Below are positions 42,720 to 52,361 of a stretch of DNA of 64,000 bases, piece by piece (position 1 is the stretch's first letter; each line of letters starts with the position of its first letter). Source of the stretch: Sulfurospirillum sp. UBA4058. Its GTDB lineage: Bacteria > Campylobacterota > Campylobacteria > Campylobacterales > Sulfurospirillaceae. The notes under the pieces were generated by a model. That model saw only the letters and a list, made by a program, of their open reading frames with translations, searched no databases and had not been told where the DNA came from. The DNA is taken from assembly GCA_002382085.1 (NCBI GenBank), contig DFZK01000002.1, forward strand, positions 15,718 through 79,717, written 5' to 3'. Position numbers and translations under genes: made by a program.

Positions 42720-44361
42720 TATATTTGTCAAGAGTTTTATATGGTTTCTTTTAGGGCTGATACCCTCTTACATGTACGCCTCCGCATCATACGAAACGGA
42801 CGATGCGGCGAAGATAAGCCTTGCGTATCGCGATCCCAATTCGCATTTACATGTCTATATTCCCTCTTTGCCCTACGCGTATATTATGCGTTTAATCAAC
42901 GGAACGCTGGTAAGACTCGACGATTCTAAACGCGGATGGGAGTATTTTATTGCCTATAAACATGAAAAAAAAGATGATCTGACCTATGACTTTTGGCTCA
43001 GAGACGACGTGAAATTTCAAGACGGAACGCCTTTAAACGCCGATGCCGTCGTTGAAAATTTTCATCATTTTTTACAAGGTGCTTTTACTTACACCGACAT
43101 TCATCGTAAACTCAAATCCGTTGAAAAACTAGACGAATACCGTATTCGTATTCATCTGTACGCACCCTACGGTATGCTTTTTCACGATCTTGCGCGCATC
43201 AATTTCTACACCAAAGAGTATTATCGACACCATCAATGGTCGAAAAGCATTACCGCAGAAAATACGGCACTGGTAGGACCTTTCGGTGCGGGGCCGTATA
43301 TTTTAACGCAAGGTCATGCAACGGGCTTATCCCAAAGCGATACGGTCGTTTTAAAAGCCAATCCTTACTATTTCGAAAAATCGCAACCCTATATTCAAAC
43401 CTTAACGATTCACACGCGTATGCCCATCGATCGCGTTATCGATGCGTTAAGCAATAGCGAAGGTAAAATCGATATTGCCTTTATCCCGCTGAATAAAAAA
43501 ACCGAGATTGTCAATTCAAAATACGCAAAATTATACACACTGCCTTCAACGACGACGCTTAGTTTTCATATGAACCTGATGAACCCCAAAACGCCCTTGC
43601 ACGACCTTCGCATACGTCAAGCTCTCAACGAAGCCTTAAATCAAGAGAAACTCGTTAAGTTTGCCTATAAAGGGGAAGGTGTTCTTTCGCCTTTTCCGAT
43701 CTCGGCAAATATGTATGCCGCAAAAGCCTTTTCGCAAGCGTATATCCAACATCCGCCCGCTAGAATGAGTGACGAAGAGATCACCGGTATTTTAAACGGC
43801 GTTCATCTCAAAGTCGTCACGCAAGATCGCTTTTTATCCATCTGCAAAGGGATCGAATACCAACTTAAACGTTATGGCGTTACTTTAAGCTACGATATTA
43901 CGAGCGATGAGAAATACGTTTTCAAACAACTCTTGACCAATCGAGAACATCGGTACGATTGGGATCTGTTATTGTGGGGAAACGAGGATTGGTACTGACA
44001 TCCTTGGTCGAGTCTCTTTACCCTGTATACCCCTAACCAATGGTGTTCTATCGATAAAGACGACGTGCTTGATACGTATATGCAAAGACTTTTTACGCTT
44101 GAAAGCAGCGATTCTCGCTTTCTACCTTTAATGGATACTATCTTACGACACGTGTATGAAAAGGCTTACATGTTAAGTATTCCATCTCCCAATATGGTCG
44201 TCGGCATCAATAAAGAAGTCGATTTTACTCCCTCAAGCGTGGCGATTATGCGTCTTTGGGAAGCCAAACTCACACCTTATCATTGGTCGATTCGCTCGGC
44301 ACCTCTGCCGCAAGAGCGTTTGCATTACCGTTTACCGACAAAGGTCTTACCGAATGAATAA
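42712..44361 (+). pseudogene. Family-5 solute-binding protein with in-frame TGA (Sec or nonsense)
   Basis: A peptide/nickel-type periplasmic binding protein of about 549 codons. The signal region is SIFVKSFIWFLLGLIPSYMYASA, followed by FWLRDDVKFQDGTPLNADAVVENF and DLRIRQALNEALNQEKLV, both family-diagnostic. Codon 429 (43996-43998) is TGA. The same frame then continues for 120 codons of sensible protein (HPWSSLYPVYTPNQW, then DKDDVLDTYMQRLF) to 44361, where it overlaps the kinase start by eight bases. The TGA may encode selenocysteine, be a recent nonsense change (for example from TGG or TGC) or be a sequence error. I see no clear selenocysteine-insertion hairpin. By position the protein is the ligand sensor partner of the kinase. 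Confidence 0.75.
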
Positions 44362-46018
44362 TCTCAGCATCCGCACTAAATTTCTCATTTTAGGCATTAT
44401 CGCTTTTGTGTCGCTTTTATCGCTCGCACTTCTTTCCATGAATATCAATCAACGAGGCTTTGCCAACCTTCATCACGTCTTTACCGACTTCAAAAAAGTT
44501 CAAAATCTGCAAAGCAACTACATCGAACCGCTCTTCATATTGCGCGAAACGATGCTTACGCTGGTTATGTCGCCCAACGACGATTATAAAAAACGTGCGG
44601 ATCAAAAGCTAATGCCCATTTTTGAAAAACTTGAAACGATGATAGAACAAGCACCCGAACCGATAGCCGAGCAATGGGAACGCTACAAAGAGCTTTTGCT
44701 CACGACACGCGCTTACGCTCTGCAAAGCTTTGACGAAGGCTCGTTTATGAATGCGGTTTCTGAAGAAAGAGATGCTTTTTATACCTTGATCGATTCGCTA
44801 AAAGCATTACAGGAACAACGCTTGGAAGATTCGCAATCGACCTTTTCCAATGCCGAAAAAAACGTGATTCAAAGCCATTATTATCTCATCGCAGGTTTCT
44901 TCTTAATTGCCGTTATCAGCTTCTTATTTGACTCGGTCATCGTCAAGCAAATCGTTGAGTCGATCGAAAAAGTGCAACACGGACTGCAACGGTTTTTTAC
45001 TTATTTGAAAAATCCCGCCAAAACGGACGAGCAGGTTTTTATCACACTCCATCATAACGACGAACTCGGGAAAATGGCACAAACGATCAACCAACATGTC
45101 GCAGGCGTGCAAGAGAGACTCAATCAAGATCGATTGCTGATTCAAGAAGCGACGCAAACGGTCAATCATCTCAAAGAAGGAAAATTTGGACAGCGCTTGA
45201 GTTTAAGTTCCAATTACCACGAACTCAACGCACTTAAAGACGTGATGAACGAAATGATGGACAGTTTGGAGCAAAAAATCCAAGAAGAGATCAAACAACG
45301 AAGCGACCAAGAAAAGCTTTTAGTCCAACAATCTAAACTTGCCGCTATGGGCAATATGCTTGGCAATATCGCTCATCAGTGGCGTCAGCCCATCAGTGAA
45401 ATCAACGCTATTTTGATGGAAGTCGAAGCCGTTGCGCGTTACGACACCTTACGTCAGGAAGACCTTTTCAAGTACATCCAGACGTGTTGCGACGTCACCG
45501 AACACATGTCCAATACGATTTACGATTTTCAAAACTTCTTTCAACCTTCCAAAAACAAAGAACGCTTTAGCGTCATGGAGGCATGCAATAACGCCATCTC
45601 CATCATCAATGCTTCGCTCAAATACCATAACATCACGCTCAGCTACGATTACGCCGCCAAAGACAGTTTGATTATCGGCTATCCCAACGAATTTGCCCAT
45701 GCCGTTTTAAATATTTTATCCAACGCAAAAGACGTCTTAATCGAACGCCGCGTTTTAGAGCCTTCCATTCGCATCAATATCAAAACGGGTAAGCACTTTA
45801 CGATTATCCGTATCGAAGATAACGGAGGAGGTATCGCACCTGAAAATATCGATCGTATTTTTGAGCCCTATTTTACGACCAAACACGCCAAACAGGGGAC
45901 GGGAATCGGGCTTTATATGACCAAAGCGATTATCGAGAACAACATGCAAGGCTATGTCAACGTCGAAAACACCGATCAAGGAGCACTCTTTTCAATCAAA
46001 CTGCATTTACCGCTCTAA
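44354..46018 (+). CDS. Sensor histidine kinase linked to TorA system
   Basis: A 554-residue membrane kinase. Two membrane segments (about 9-27 and 176-197) enclose a helical periplasmic sensor of about 150 residues, as in TorS-like kinases that meet a binding-protein partner. A HAMP-like and coiled-coil region leads to the H-box GNIAHQWRQPISEINAILME, typical of Campylobacterota. The ATPase domain shows LNILSNAKDVL, IEDNGGGI and GTGIGLYMTKAIIE. It is the third gene of the triad and overlaps the binding-protein gene by eight bases. The signal is probably an N- or S-oxide, inferred from the TorA-type operon downstream. Confidence 0.85.
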   Translation: MNNLSIRTKFLILGIIAFVSLLSLALLSMNINQRGFANLHHVFTDFKKVQNLQSNYIEPLFILRETMLTLVMSPNDDYKKRADQKLMPIFEKLETMIEQAPEPIAEQWERYKELLLTTRAYALQSFDEGSFMNAVSEERDAFYTLIDSLKALQEQRLEDSQSTFSNAEKNVIQSHYYLIAGFFLIAVISFLFDSVIVKQIVESIEKVQHGLQRFFTYLKNPAKTDEQVFITLHHNDELGKMAQTINQHVAGVQERLNQDRLLIQEATQTVNHLKEGKFGQRLSLSSNYHELNALKDVMNEMMDSLEQKIQEEIKQRSDQEKLLVQQSKLAAMGNMLGNIAHQWRQPISEINAILMEVEAVARYDTLRQEDLFKYIQTCCDVTEHMSNTIYDFQNFFQPSKNKERFSVMEACNNAISIINASLKYHNITLSYDYAAKDSLIIGYPNEFAHAVLNILSNAKDVLIERRVLEPSIRINIKTGKHFTIIRIEDNGGGIAPENIDRIFEPYFTTKHAKQGTGIGLYMTKAIIENNMQGYVNVENTDQGALFSIKLHLPL

Positions 46019-46019
46019 A

Positions 46020-46041
46020 CGCCGTTTTTTCGCCATTTTTT
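46020..46041 (+). promoter_or_regulatory. Candidate Tor-type operator, site 2
   Basis: CGCCGTTTTTT and CGCCATTTTTT lie head to tail with an 11-bp period, two bases after the kinase stop and about 77 bp before the cytochrome ATG. They match site 1 at 41948-41969 at 21 of 22 positions. Confidence 0.6.
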
Positions 46042-46117
46042 TTCCATCAAATCCCCTTTTTTATCGCTTATACTCCTTCTTAGATTTCAAATATTTTAGT
46101 GACTACGGAGGTATTGT

Positions 46118-46684
46118 ATGTGGAAACAAATCGCGGGTATCGTCTTGGCGTCAAGCGCGCTTTTTTCAAACGATGTCGTCTACTTCGTTAAAGAAAAGCC
46201 CGTTTATTTAGACGCGACATCCGGAAAAGTCGTGGGGAAGCTTCTCCCTACTAACGCGGTCGAAATTCTTTCGCAAGAAGGCGATCGAATCAAATTTAAA
46301 ATCACCGGGTATCAAAACAAAGCTACGCCCAACGTGATTTATTTTACCGATAAAGCACGTATTTTCTCTTTAGCTTTCGCTAAAAACATCACGCCTGTCA
46401 CGAAAGTTTTGGAGAGCAAAGATCAATGGAATATCGTTACCACAGAGGCATATACGACACAAGGCGATTATGAAAAAAGTGTTGAACCCATGATGGAGAG
46501 AGCCTCAAAACTCTATTCGGACAATTGCTCCATGTGCCATACGCTCAATGCCGTCGATCACTTTACCGCCAATCAATGGCCATCCACGTTTCGCTCGATG
46601 TTAGATCGAACGCCGATTCAAAAAGATGATGTGTGGTTAGTAACTCAGTATTTGCAAAAAAATGCCAGCGATATGAAAAAGTAA
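46118..46684 (+). CDS. Monohaem c-type cytochrome partner of TorA (Cj0265-like)
   Basis: A 188-residue periplasmic protein with a short signal peptide (MWKQIAGIVLASSALFS), an SH3-like N-terminal part of about 100 residues (VYLDATSGKVVGKLLPTNAVEIL) and a C-terminal haem motif CSMCH with the distal part FRSMLDRTPIQKDDVWLVTQYLQ. This fits the small cytochrome that feeds the Campylobacter jejuni TMAO/DMSO reductase (Cj0265c with Cj0264c). Electrons would come from quinol or other periplasmic cytochromes. It precedes the reductase by 12 bp. Confidence 0.85.
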   Translation: MWKQIAGIVLASSALFSNDVVYFVKEKPVYLDATSGKVVGKLLPTNAVEILSQEGDRIKFKITGYQNKATPNVIYFTDKARIFSLAFAKNITPVTKVLESKDQWNIVTTEAYTTQGDYEKSVEPMMERASKLYSDNCSMCHTLNAVDHFTANQWPSTFRSMLDRTPIQKDDVWLVTQYLQKNASDMKK

Positions 46685-46696
46685 GAGGAGAACGTT

Positions 46697-49240
46697 ATGC
46701 AAGAAACAATCAATCGAAGAGGATTTTTAAAAATCGGTGCCACCCTAGCGTCCGTTCCTGTTTTTTCACAGTTGTCTGGAACCTATTCGCTTTTTGCCAA
46801 GGATGTGAGCAATTTGGTTAAAAACGGCGAAGTCATTACGGGTACGCACTGGGGCGTTTTGAAAGTAACGTTAAAAGACGGTAAGGTTGTTGATTCTAAA
46901 CCGTTTTTTAACACGAGTAAAATTCCAAACTCTCTGCAAGGCAATACTGCCGATATGATCTATAAATCGCGTGTCAAATACCCGATGGTGCGTAAAAGTT
47001 ACCTTGAAAATCCGGACGATCCAAAACCTGCCCTTAGAGGTAGCGAAGAATTTGTACGCGTCAGTTACGAAGATGCGATCAAACTCGTTGCACGCGAACT
47101 TAAAAAAACGCGTACCCAAAAAGGACCTGCAAGCGTTTTTGCGGGAAGTTACGGCTGGAAAAGCGTCGGAAACGTTCATAACTCCAGAATCTTACTGCAT
47201 CGTTTTATGAACTTAAGCGGTGGCTTTACGGGAAGTTTAGGCGACTACTCCACGGGAGCAAGCCAAATCATTATGCCTCATGTGGTCGGTAGCATCAGCG
47301 TTTATGAGCAACAAACCAGCTGGCCGGTGATCTTGGAGCACTCCAAAGTCGTTGTTCTTTGGGGCGTCAATCCTATCACGACGCTCAAAATTTCATGGCA
47401 AGTTGACGATGCTCAAGCTTTTGCTTATCTGGAAAAACTTAAAGCCAGCGGTAAACAACTCATTATCATCGATCCAAGGCGTTCAGAGACTATTCGCTAT
47501 TTTGACAAAGCCAGATGGATTGCACCGCTTCCCAATACCGATGTCGCGATGATGCTCGGAATGGCAAACCACCTGTACAAAAAAGGAAAATACGACAAAG
47601 AGTTCCTTGAAACCTACACGGTCGGATTTGACCGCTTTAGCGAATACCTTTTAGGAAAAACCGACGGTATCGACAAAACAACAGCATGGGCAAGCAGTAT
47701 CTGCCGTATCGATGAAAAAACGATCCAAGAACTGGCAGAACTCTTTTACGATAACCGAACGTTTATGATGAGCGGTTGGGGTATGCAACGCGCACACCAC
47801 GGAGAGCAACCGCACTGGATGTTGGTTACCTTAGCCTCAATGCTCGGTCAAATCGGACTTCAAGGCGGCGGTTTTTCACTAGGACATCACTACAGCGGAG
47901 CAGGCGTACCCACACGTAAAGGTGCAACGATCGGCGGTATCAATGCGGCAAGCTTAGGGTATTTTGACGAAAGCGGTAAATTTATCGGTACGAAAAGTAG
48001 CGGAAGCGACGCAGCCAGCACCGGAGAGAGTTGGAAGCTCAAAGTCTCGGCTTCATCGTTTCCTGTTGCTAGAATCGCCGATGCATTAATGCATCCTGGA
48101 AAAACGATACAGCATAACGGAAAAACGATTACCTATCCTGACATCGACTTTATCTATTGGGTCGGAGGCAATCCTTTTTCACACCATCAAAACACCAATG
48201 AGCTTGTGAAAGCATGGAAAAAACCTCGCACAATCGTTATGAACTCGATTTATTGGACACCGAGTGCCAAAATGGCGGATATTGTTTTTCCAACCACATC
48301 TCAATACGAGCGAAACGATATTGCAATGATCGGAGATTACTCCAAGCACGGTATCTCACCAATGAAACAGTTGGTCGAAAAACAGTTTGAAGCCAAAGAC
48401 GATTATCAGATTTTCAGCGATTTATGTTTGGCATATGCGGGTAAAGAGCTCTTTAACGCTTATACGGAAAACGGTAAAAAAGAGATGGATTGGATCGAAG
48501 AGTATTATAACGTCGCCTACAACACCATTTTAAAAACACCGCAACTTGTAACAGATATGAAGCCGTTTAAAACATTTTGGAGTGAAAATAAACCTGTTAT
48601 TTTTAACAGCACGATGGAAAGTGAAAGCTTCGTGAAGTTTAAAGATTTTAGGGACGATCCGATTTTGCAACCGCTCGGTACGCCATCGGGTTTAATTGAG
48701 ATTTATTCCGATACGATCGCAAAAATGAACTATGACGATTGTAGGGCGTATCCTAGTTGGTTTGAACCGATCGAGTGGCTGGGTATGAAACAAAAACCGG
48801 CGGAATTTCATATGTTAAGTCCGCATCCGTACGATCGTTTGCATTCACAGCAAAATCAAACACGTTTGCATGACACGTATGCCGTTGCCAATCACGAGCC
48901 GATTTATATCAATCCCAAAGATGCGGCTAAAAAACAGATCAAAAACGGCGATACCGTACGCGTCTTTAACGCAAGAGGCGAAATTTTGGCAGGTGCCGTC
49001 GTCACGAACGATGTGATCGAAGGCGTCGTTTGTATTTATGAGGGGGTATGGTACGACCCTGAAAAACCAGGTTCGATAGGAAGCATCTGCAAAAACGGTA
49101 GCCCCAATCTTTTAACGATTGATATTCCAACGTCCAAACTGGCAAACGGGAACATCTCCCATACGGCATTGGTCAATATCGAAAAATATACCGGAAAAGC
49201 GCTTCCTCTAACGGCATTCTCCGCTCCTAAAGGAGCTTAA
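46697..49240 (+). CDS. TorA/DMSO-type molybdopterin N- or S-oxide reductase
   Basis: An 847-residue periplasmic molybdoenzyme of the DMSO-reductase family. The twin-arginine signal is RRGFLKIG. The molybdenum ligand is Ser185 (GDYSTGASQ), and no N-terminal iron-sulfur CxxC motif is present, as in TorA, DorA and BisC. WGVNPITTLKISWQ, YEQQTSWPV and WVGGNPFSHHQNTNEL are family motifs. Tyr152 in SYGWKS is at the position of the active-site tyrosine of Rhodobacter DMSO reductase that E. coli TorA lacks (recalled, not checked). It may reduce DMSO or methionine sulfoxide as well as TMAO. No torD chaperone is seen after it. Confidence 0.85.
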   Translation: MQETINRRGFLKIGATLASVPVFSQLSGTYSLFAKDVSNLVKNGEVITGTHWGVLKVTLKDGKVVDSKPFFNTSKIPNSLQGNTADMIYKSRVKYPMVRKSYLENPDDPKPALRGSEEFVRVSYEDAIKLVARELKKTRTQKGPASVFAGSYGWKSVGNVHNSRILLHRFMNLSGGFTGSLGDYSTGASQIIMPHVVGSISVYEQQTSWPVILEHSKVVVLWGVNPITTLKISWQVDDAQAFAYLEKLKASGKQLIIIDPRRSETIRYFDKARWIAPLPNTDVAMMLGMANHLYKKGKYDKEFLETYTVGFDRFSEYLLGKTDGIDKTTAWASSICRIDEKTIQELAELFYDNRTFMMSGWGMQRAHHGEQPHWMLVTLASMLGQIGLQGGGFSLGHHYSGAGVPTRKGATIGGINAASLGYFDESGKFIGTKSSGSDAASTGESWKLKVSASSFPVARIADALMHPGKTIQHNGKTITYPDIDFIYWVGGNPFSHHQNTNELVKAWKKPRTIVMNSIYWTPSAKMADIVFPTTSQYERNDIAMIGDYSKHGISPMKQLVEKQFEAKDDYQIFSDLCLAYAGKELFNAYTENGKKEMDWIEEYYNVAYNTILKTPQLVTDMKPFKTFWSENKPVIFNSTMESESFVKFKDFRDDPILQPLGTPSGLIEIYSDTIAKMNYDDCRAYPSWFEPIEWLGMKQKPAEFHMLSPHPYDRLHSQQNQTRLHDTYAVANHEPIYINPKDAAKKQIKNGDTVRVFNARGEILAGAVVTNDVIEGVVCIYEGVWYDPEKPGSIGSICKNGSPNLLTIDIPTSKLANGNISHTALVNIEKYTGKALPLTAFSAPKGA

Positions 49241-49249
49241 AGCTTCCGC

Positions 49250-49285
49250 GCGCGCTCTTAGTTTATTAAAGAGCGCGCTTTTTTT
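49250..49285 (+). terminator. Strong terminator of the torA-type operon
   Basis: GCGCGCTCTT pairs perfectly with AAGAGCGCGC (49269-49278) across a nine-base loop, and seven T follow. A TTACATGTAA copy begins right after (49287). Confidence 0.9.
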
Positions 49286-49352
49286 CTTACATGTAAAATG
49301 CCACTATATTAATGAAGTCATCATAGGGAACGGTTTTCACCTTTGCTTAATG

Positions 49353-50039
49353 TTAAGGCAATGGGTTAGCGGTACTTTGTCTGAGGGATGAAACAATAGA
49401 CACAATCTCCGGTTCAATTTGTTCTGCCGCCTGTTTAGGGTAAATGAAGGTAAGATCAACGAGCTTTTCATCGACAATAGCATGAACTGCTAAGTAGTAT
49501 GAGCTCCCATACGGCTGATCTGTTTTCTCAAACCTATTAGCCCAGGATGGCTCTATATTTAACCCAAGATAATTTATAGAGATATACTGGCAGGCAGCCT
49601 GCACCCCTGGTTTGTATGGTGTGCAATATGGTGGAGCATCTGGGGCAATTAAAGTAACGACTTTGCCGTTTGGATCTAAAAATTGATATTTTATGCATTT
49701 GATGCATTGCGTATCCACACCAAGTTTGACGCTATAAGGTTTGCGACTAAGAACACCTTGCGTAATAAGAGCAAGATCTGCATTCTTTGGCAGAATTGAT
49801 GCTACGGCAATGAGTCCCGGAGACGCCTTGAAATGATCAACCTCGATAGGATCTCGTACCCATCGCTGTAACAACTGACCTGTAGGTATCTTGGATTGTT
49901 GATATTTTGATGTCCAAGCATCTGGCAAGGTCATCGTTAAGCCAGCTTCTTCAATGAGAACTTCAGCTCCATGAGTAACTGTAGCACAAGAAAATGTTGC
50001 ACATAAAAAGGCAATGCATAGAGATTTACAGTGTGACAT
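49353..50039 (-). CDS. Secreted protein of unknown function
   Basis: A 228-residue protein with a signal peptide (about 24 residues, cleavage near THGA). The mature part starts EVLIEEAGLTMTLPDAW, has a C-x2-C (DTQCIKCIKY) and two later cysteines (PPYCTPYKPGVQAACQY), and ends with a predicted helix (EIVSIVSSLRQ). The CxxC and extra Cys suggest disulfides. Its codon use and lack of linked genes differ from its neighbours, and no TTACATGTAA copy lies in it; horizontal origin is possible. I do not recognise the family. Confidence 0.6.
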   Translation of the reverse strand: MSHCKSLCIAFLCATFSCATVTHGAEVLIEEAGLTMTLPDAWTSKYQQSKIPTGQLLQRWVRDPIEVDHFKASPGLIAVASILPKNADLALITQGVLSRKPYSVKLGVDTQCIKCIKYQFLDPNGKVVTLIAPDAPPYCTPYKPGVQAACQYISINYLGLNIEPSWANRFEKTDQPYGSSYYLAVHAIVDEKLVDLTFIYPKQAAEQIEPEIVSIVSSLRQSTANPLP

Positions 50040-50290
50040 CGGTGTTCCTCGCTCACGACTTTAGGGATCAAGTTTTAGAAACTGTAGAGGGCCTGACTTT
50101 TACCTTTTTGTACGCTAATCCAATTTGCCTCAAACGCCAATGCCCGTCGAAATAATATCTCTTTCATCTTTAAAACCAAACTCTATCTTTCTCAAATCTT
50201 TACATGTAAAAGCATTTTTGCCTACTTATTGCACAGACGGCTAAGAAACCTTTTGATACAATATCGTATTATTTTTTTTGGAGTTGGATT

Positions 50291-51148
50291 ATGAAGGATA
50301 TTGTGTTTTTAAACGGCGAGTATTGTGAAGCGAAAGACGCTAAAGTATCGATTTTTGATCGCGGTTACCTTTTCGGCGACGGTATTTACGAAGTTGTGCC
50401 GGTGATTAATGGCAAAGTGATCGACAAAGAGCCTTTTTTTGAGCGATTTGACGGAAGTATGCGTAAAATCGGTCTTCATGCACCCTATTCCCATGATGAG
50501 GTTATGACGATTTTAAATACCTTGATCGCGAAAAATGACGTCGTTGAAGGCGGAATTTATATGCAAGTGACGCGCGGCGTCGCCCCGAGAGAATTTTATT
50601 TCCCTGAAAACACGCCTACGACGTTTACGGCATTTACCTTTAAAAAAGAGATTATTCACAACGCACTTGCCGACAAAGGCGTTAAAGTCTTAAGCGTTAA
50701 CGATATTCGTTGGAAACGCCGCGACATCAAATCCATCTCACTTTTGGGACAAGTGCTTGCCAAAGAAGAAGTTCACCAAAAAGGTGCTTACGAGGGTTGG
50801 ATGGTCGAAGACGGTTTTGTCACGGAAGGCACTTCCTCTGCGGCATTTATCATCAAAGACGGCGTGATCATCACGCGACCTCTCTCCAATGCGATCCTCC
50901 CGAGCATTCGTCGCAAACTTTTGATGGAGTACACCAAAGAGAACAACATCAAAGTCGAAGAGCGTCTTTTTAGCATCGAAGAAGCATTAAACGCCGATGA
51001 AGCGTTTATGGCAAGTGCTACGATCTTTGTTCTTCCGATCATCGAAATCGACGGAAAACCGATCGGTACGGGAAAACCGGGACCGATGGTTCAAAAACTA
51101 CGTGCTATGTACGTACAAGCCGCACTTAAAGAAGCAAGCGAAGCCTAA
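50291..51148 (+). CDS. D-amino-acid aminotransferase (class IV)
   Basis: A 285-residue class-IV PLP aminotransferase. The start FLNGEYCEAKDAKVSIFDRGYLFGDGIYEVVPV is highly typical of D-alanine transaminase, followed by the catalytic Lys in WKRRDIKSISLLGQVLAK and EGTSSAAFIIKDG. Such enzymes interconvert D-alanine and D-glutamate with their keto acids, which feeds peptidoglycan. Branched-chain or ADC lyase activity is less likely because of the RWKRRDIKSISLL pattern. GGAG stands six bases before the ATG. It is a single gene followed closely by the GGDEF gene. Confidence 0.85.
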   Translation: MKDIVFLNGEYCEAKDAKVSIFDRGYLFGDGIYEVVPVINGKVIDKEPFFERFDGSMRKIGLHAPYSHDEVMTILNTLIAKNDVVEGGIYMQVTRGVAPREFYFPENTPTTFTAFTFKKEIIHNALADKGVKVLSVNDIRWKRRDIKSISLLGQVLAKEEVHQKGAYEGWMVEDGFVTEGTSSAAFIIKDGVIITRPLSNAILPSIRRKLLMEYTKENNIKVEERLFSIEEALNADEAFMASATIFVLPIIEIDGKPIGTGKPGPMVQKLRAMYVQAALKEASEA

Positions 51149-51212
51149 GCGCATCGTATCGGGGCGGCGACTCGATCCGCCCCGTTTTCACACACAAAGG
51201 GACTCTACTTTC

Positions 51213-52361
51213 ATGTTAACCTTGGCAAAAAAAATGCAACACCTTGTCGATCTCATCGTTGTCAAGTCGCCCGTAAGCGATAAAGAAGAACGCGTCAGGC
51301 TTAACCACTACGTGTGGGTAACGTTTATGATGCTTCCTATCACGCTGATCGCCGGAGCGTATCATGCCGCCCTACGCAATTATGCCTTGACGTTTTTAAT
51401 CGTTCTTTTTTCGGCATACCTCGTTGCAACGCTTTTCTTGATTGCCAAGACTCGCAAAACGTACCCTTTGTATTTTATTTCCAATATCATTTTTACCGTT
51501 TTGATGATTTACCTGCTCTACCATGCCGATTTTGATGCATCGATGATTTTATGGCTCTTTACCTATCCGCTGGGAACGATTTTTTTATTCGGCAATCGTA
51601 CCGGTTTTATGTGGAGTTGTTTATTGCTATCGATCGTCATCGCATTTTTTATCGCGGTTCCGCATATCGATCACGCGTATACGATTGCGTTTAAGATACG
51701 CTTTTGCATGTCCTATCTTGCGATTGCGTTCATTACCAGTTGGATCGAATACTACAGGCATCGCTACCAACAAGAGTCCGAATCGAACCGTGATGCCCTT
51801 TTAGCGGAACAGACGCTTTTAAAAGAAGAGATTCAAAGACGTACGCTTTTGGAAGAAGAACTCCACTATCTGGCGCAAACCGATATGCTGACCAAACTCT
51901 ACAATCGCCGCCATTTTCTCAACTGTGCCCACAAAGAGTTTATGCGTGCCAAACGTTACGGTCACGATCTGGCGTTTGCTCTTTTGGACGTCGACCACTT
52001 TAAACACATTAACGATAGTTTAGGACATCCCGTAGGCGACATCGTACTGCAAACGCTAGGAGAGCATTGCGTTTCTCAGGTTCGCGATACCGATATTATC
52101 GGGCGATTGGGCGGCGAAGAACTGGCTTTTTTATTGTTACATGTCAATGAAGAAAAGGCGAAAGAAAAGATGGAGCATTTGCGTACCGCTTTAAGCCGCT
52201 TGTCTATTACCTATACGCAAGGCATCGAGCCTTTAACCATTACCGCGAGCATCGGCGTGGCTTCGATCGGTCCTGAGATACAAAGCTTTGAAGATTTGTA
52301 CCTGCTCGCCGATAAAAAACTCTACGAAGCCAAAAGTGCCGGTCGCAACTGCGTGCGTTAA
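51213..52361 (+). CDS. Membrane diguanylate cyclase (GGDEF)
   Basis: A 382-residue protein with about six membrane helices in the first 190 residues, a short coiled coil (LAEQTLLKEEIQRRTLLEEEL) and a C-terminal GGDEF domain. DMLTKLYNRRHFLN, ALLDVDHFKHINDSLGHPVGD and the active-site RLGGEELAF are intact (GGEEL variant), so it can make cyclic di-GMP. No inhibitory RxxD is seen just before the active site. The ATG at 51213 is chosen because the upstream open frame overlaps the aminotransferase gene in another frame. Confidence 0.85.
   Translation: MLTLAKKMQHLVDLIVVKSPVSDKEERVRLNHYVWVTFMMLPITLIAGAYHAALRNYALTFLIVLFSAYLVATLFLIAKTRKTYPLYFISNIIFTVLMIYLLYHADFDASMILWLFTYPLGTIFLFGNRTGFMWSCLLLSIVIAFFIAVPHIDHAYTIAFKIRFCMSYLAIAFITSWIEYYRHRYQQESESNRDALLAEQTLLKEEIQRRTLLEEELHYLAQTDMLTKLYNRRHFLNCAHKEFMRAKRYGHDLAFALLDVDHFKHINDSLGHPVGDIVLQTLGEHCVSQVRDTDIIGRLGGEELAFLLLHVNEEKAKEKMEHLRTALSRLSITYTQGIEPLTITASIGVASIGPEIQSFEDLYLLADKKLYEAKSAGRNCVR

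Noticed and set aside
43999..44040. Bacterial selenocysteine-insertion hairpin after the TGA
   Set aside because: Only a weak TTGGT/ACCAA pair with a very large loop and a two-base GA/TC stem were seen, so the element cannot be called, although Sec stays possible.
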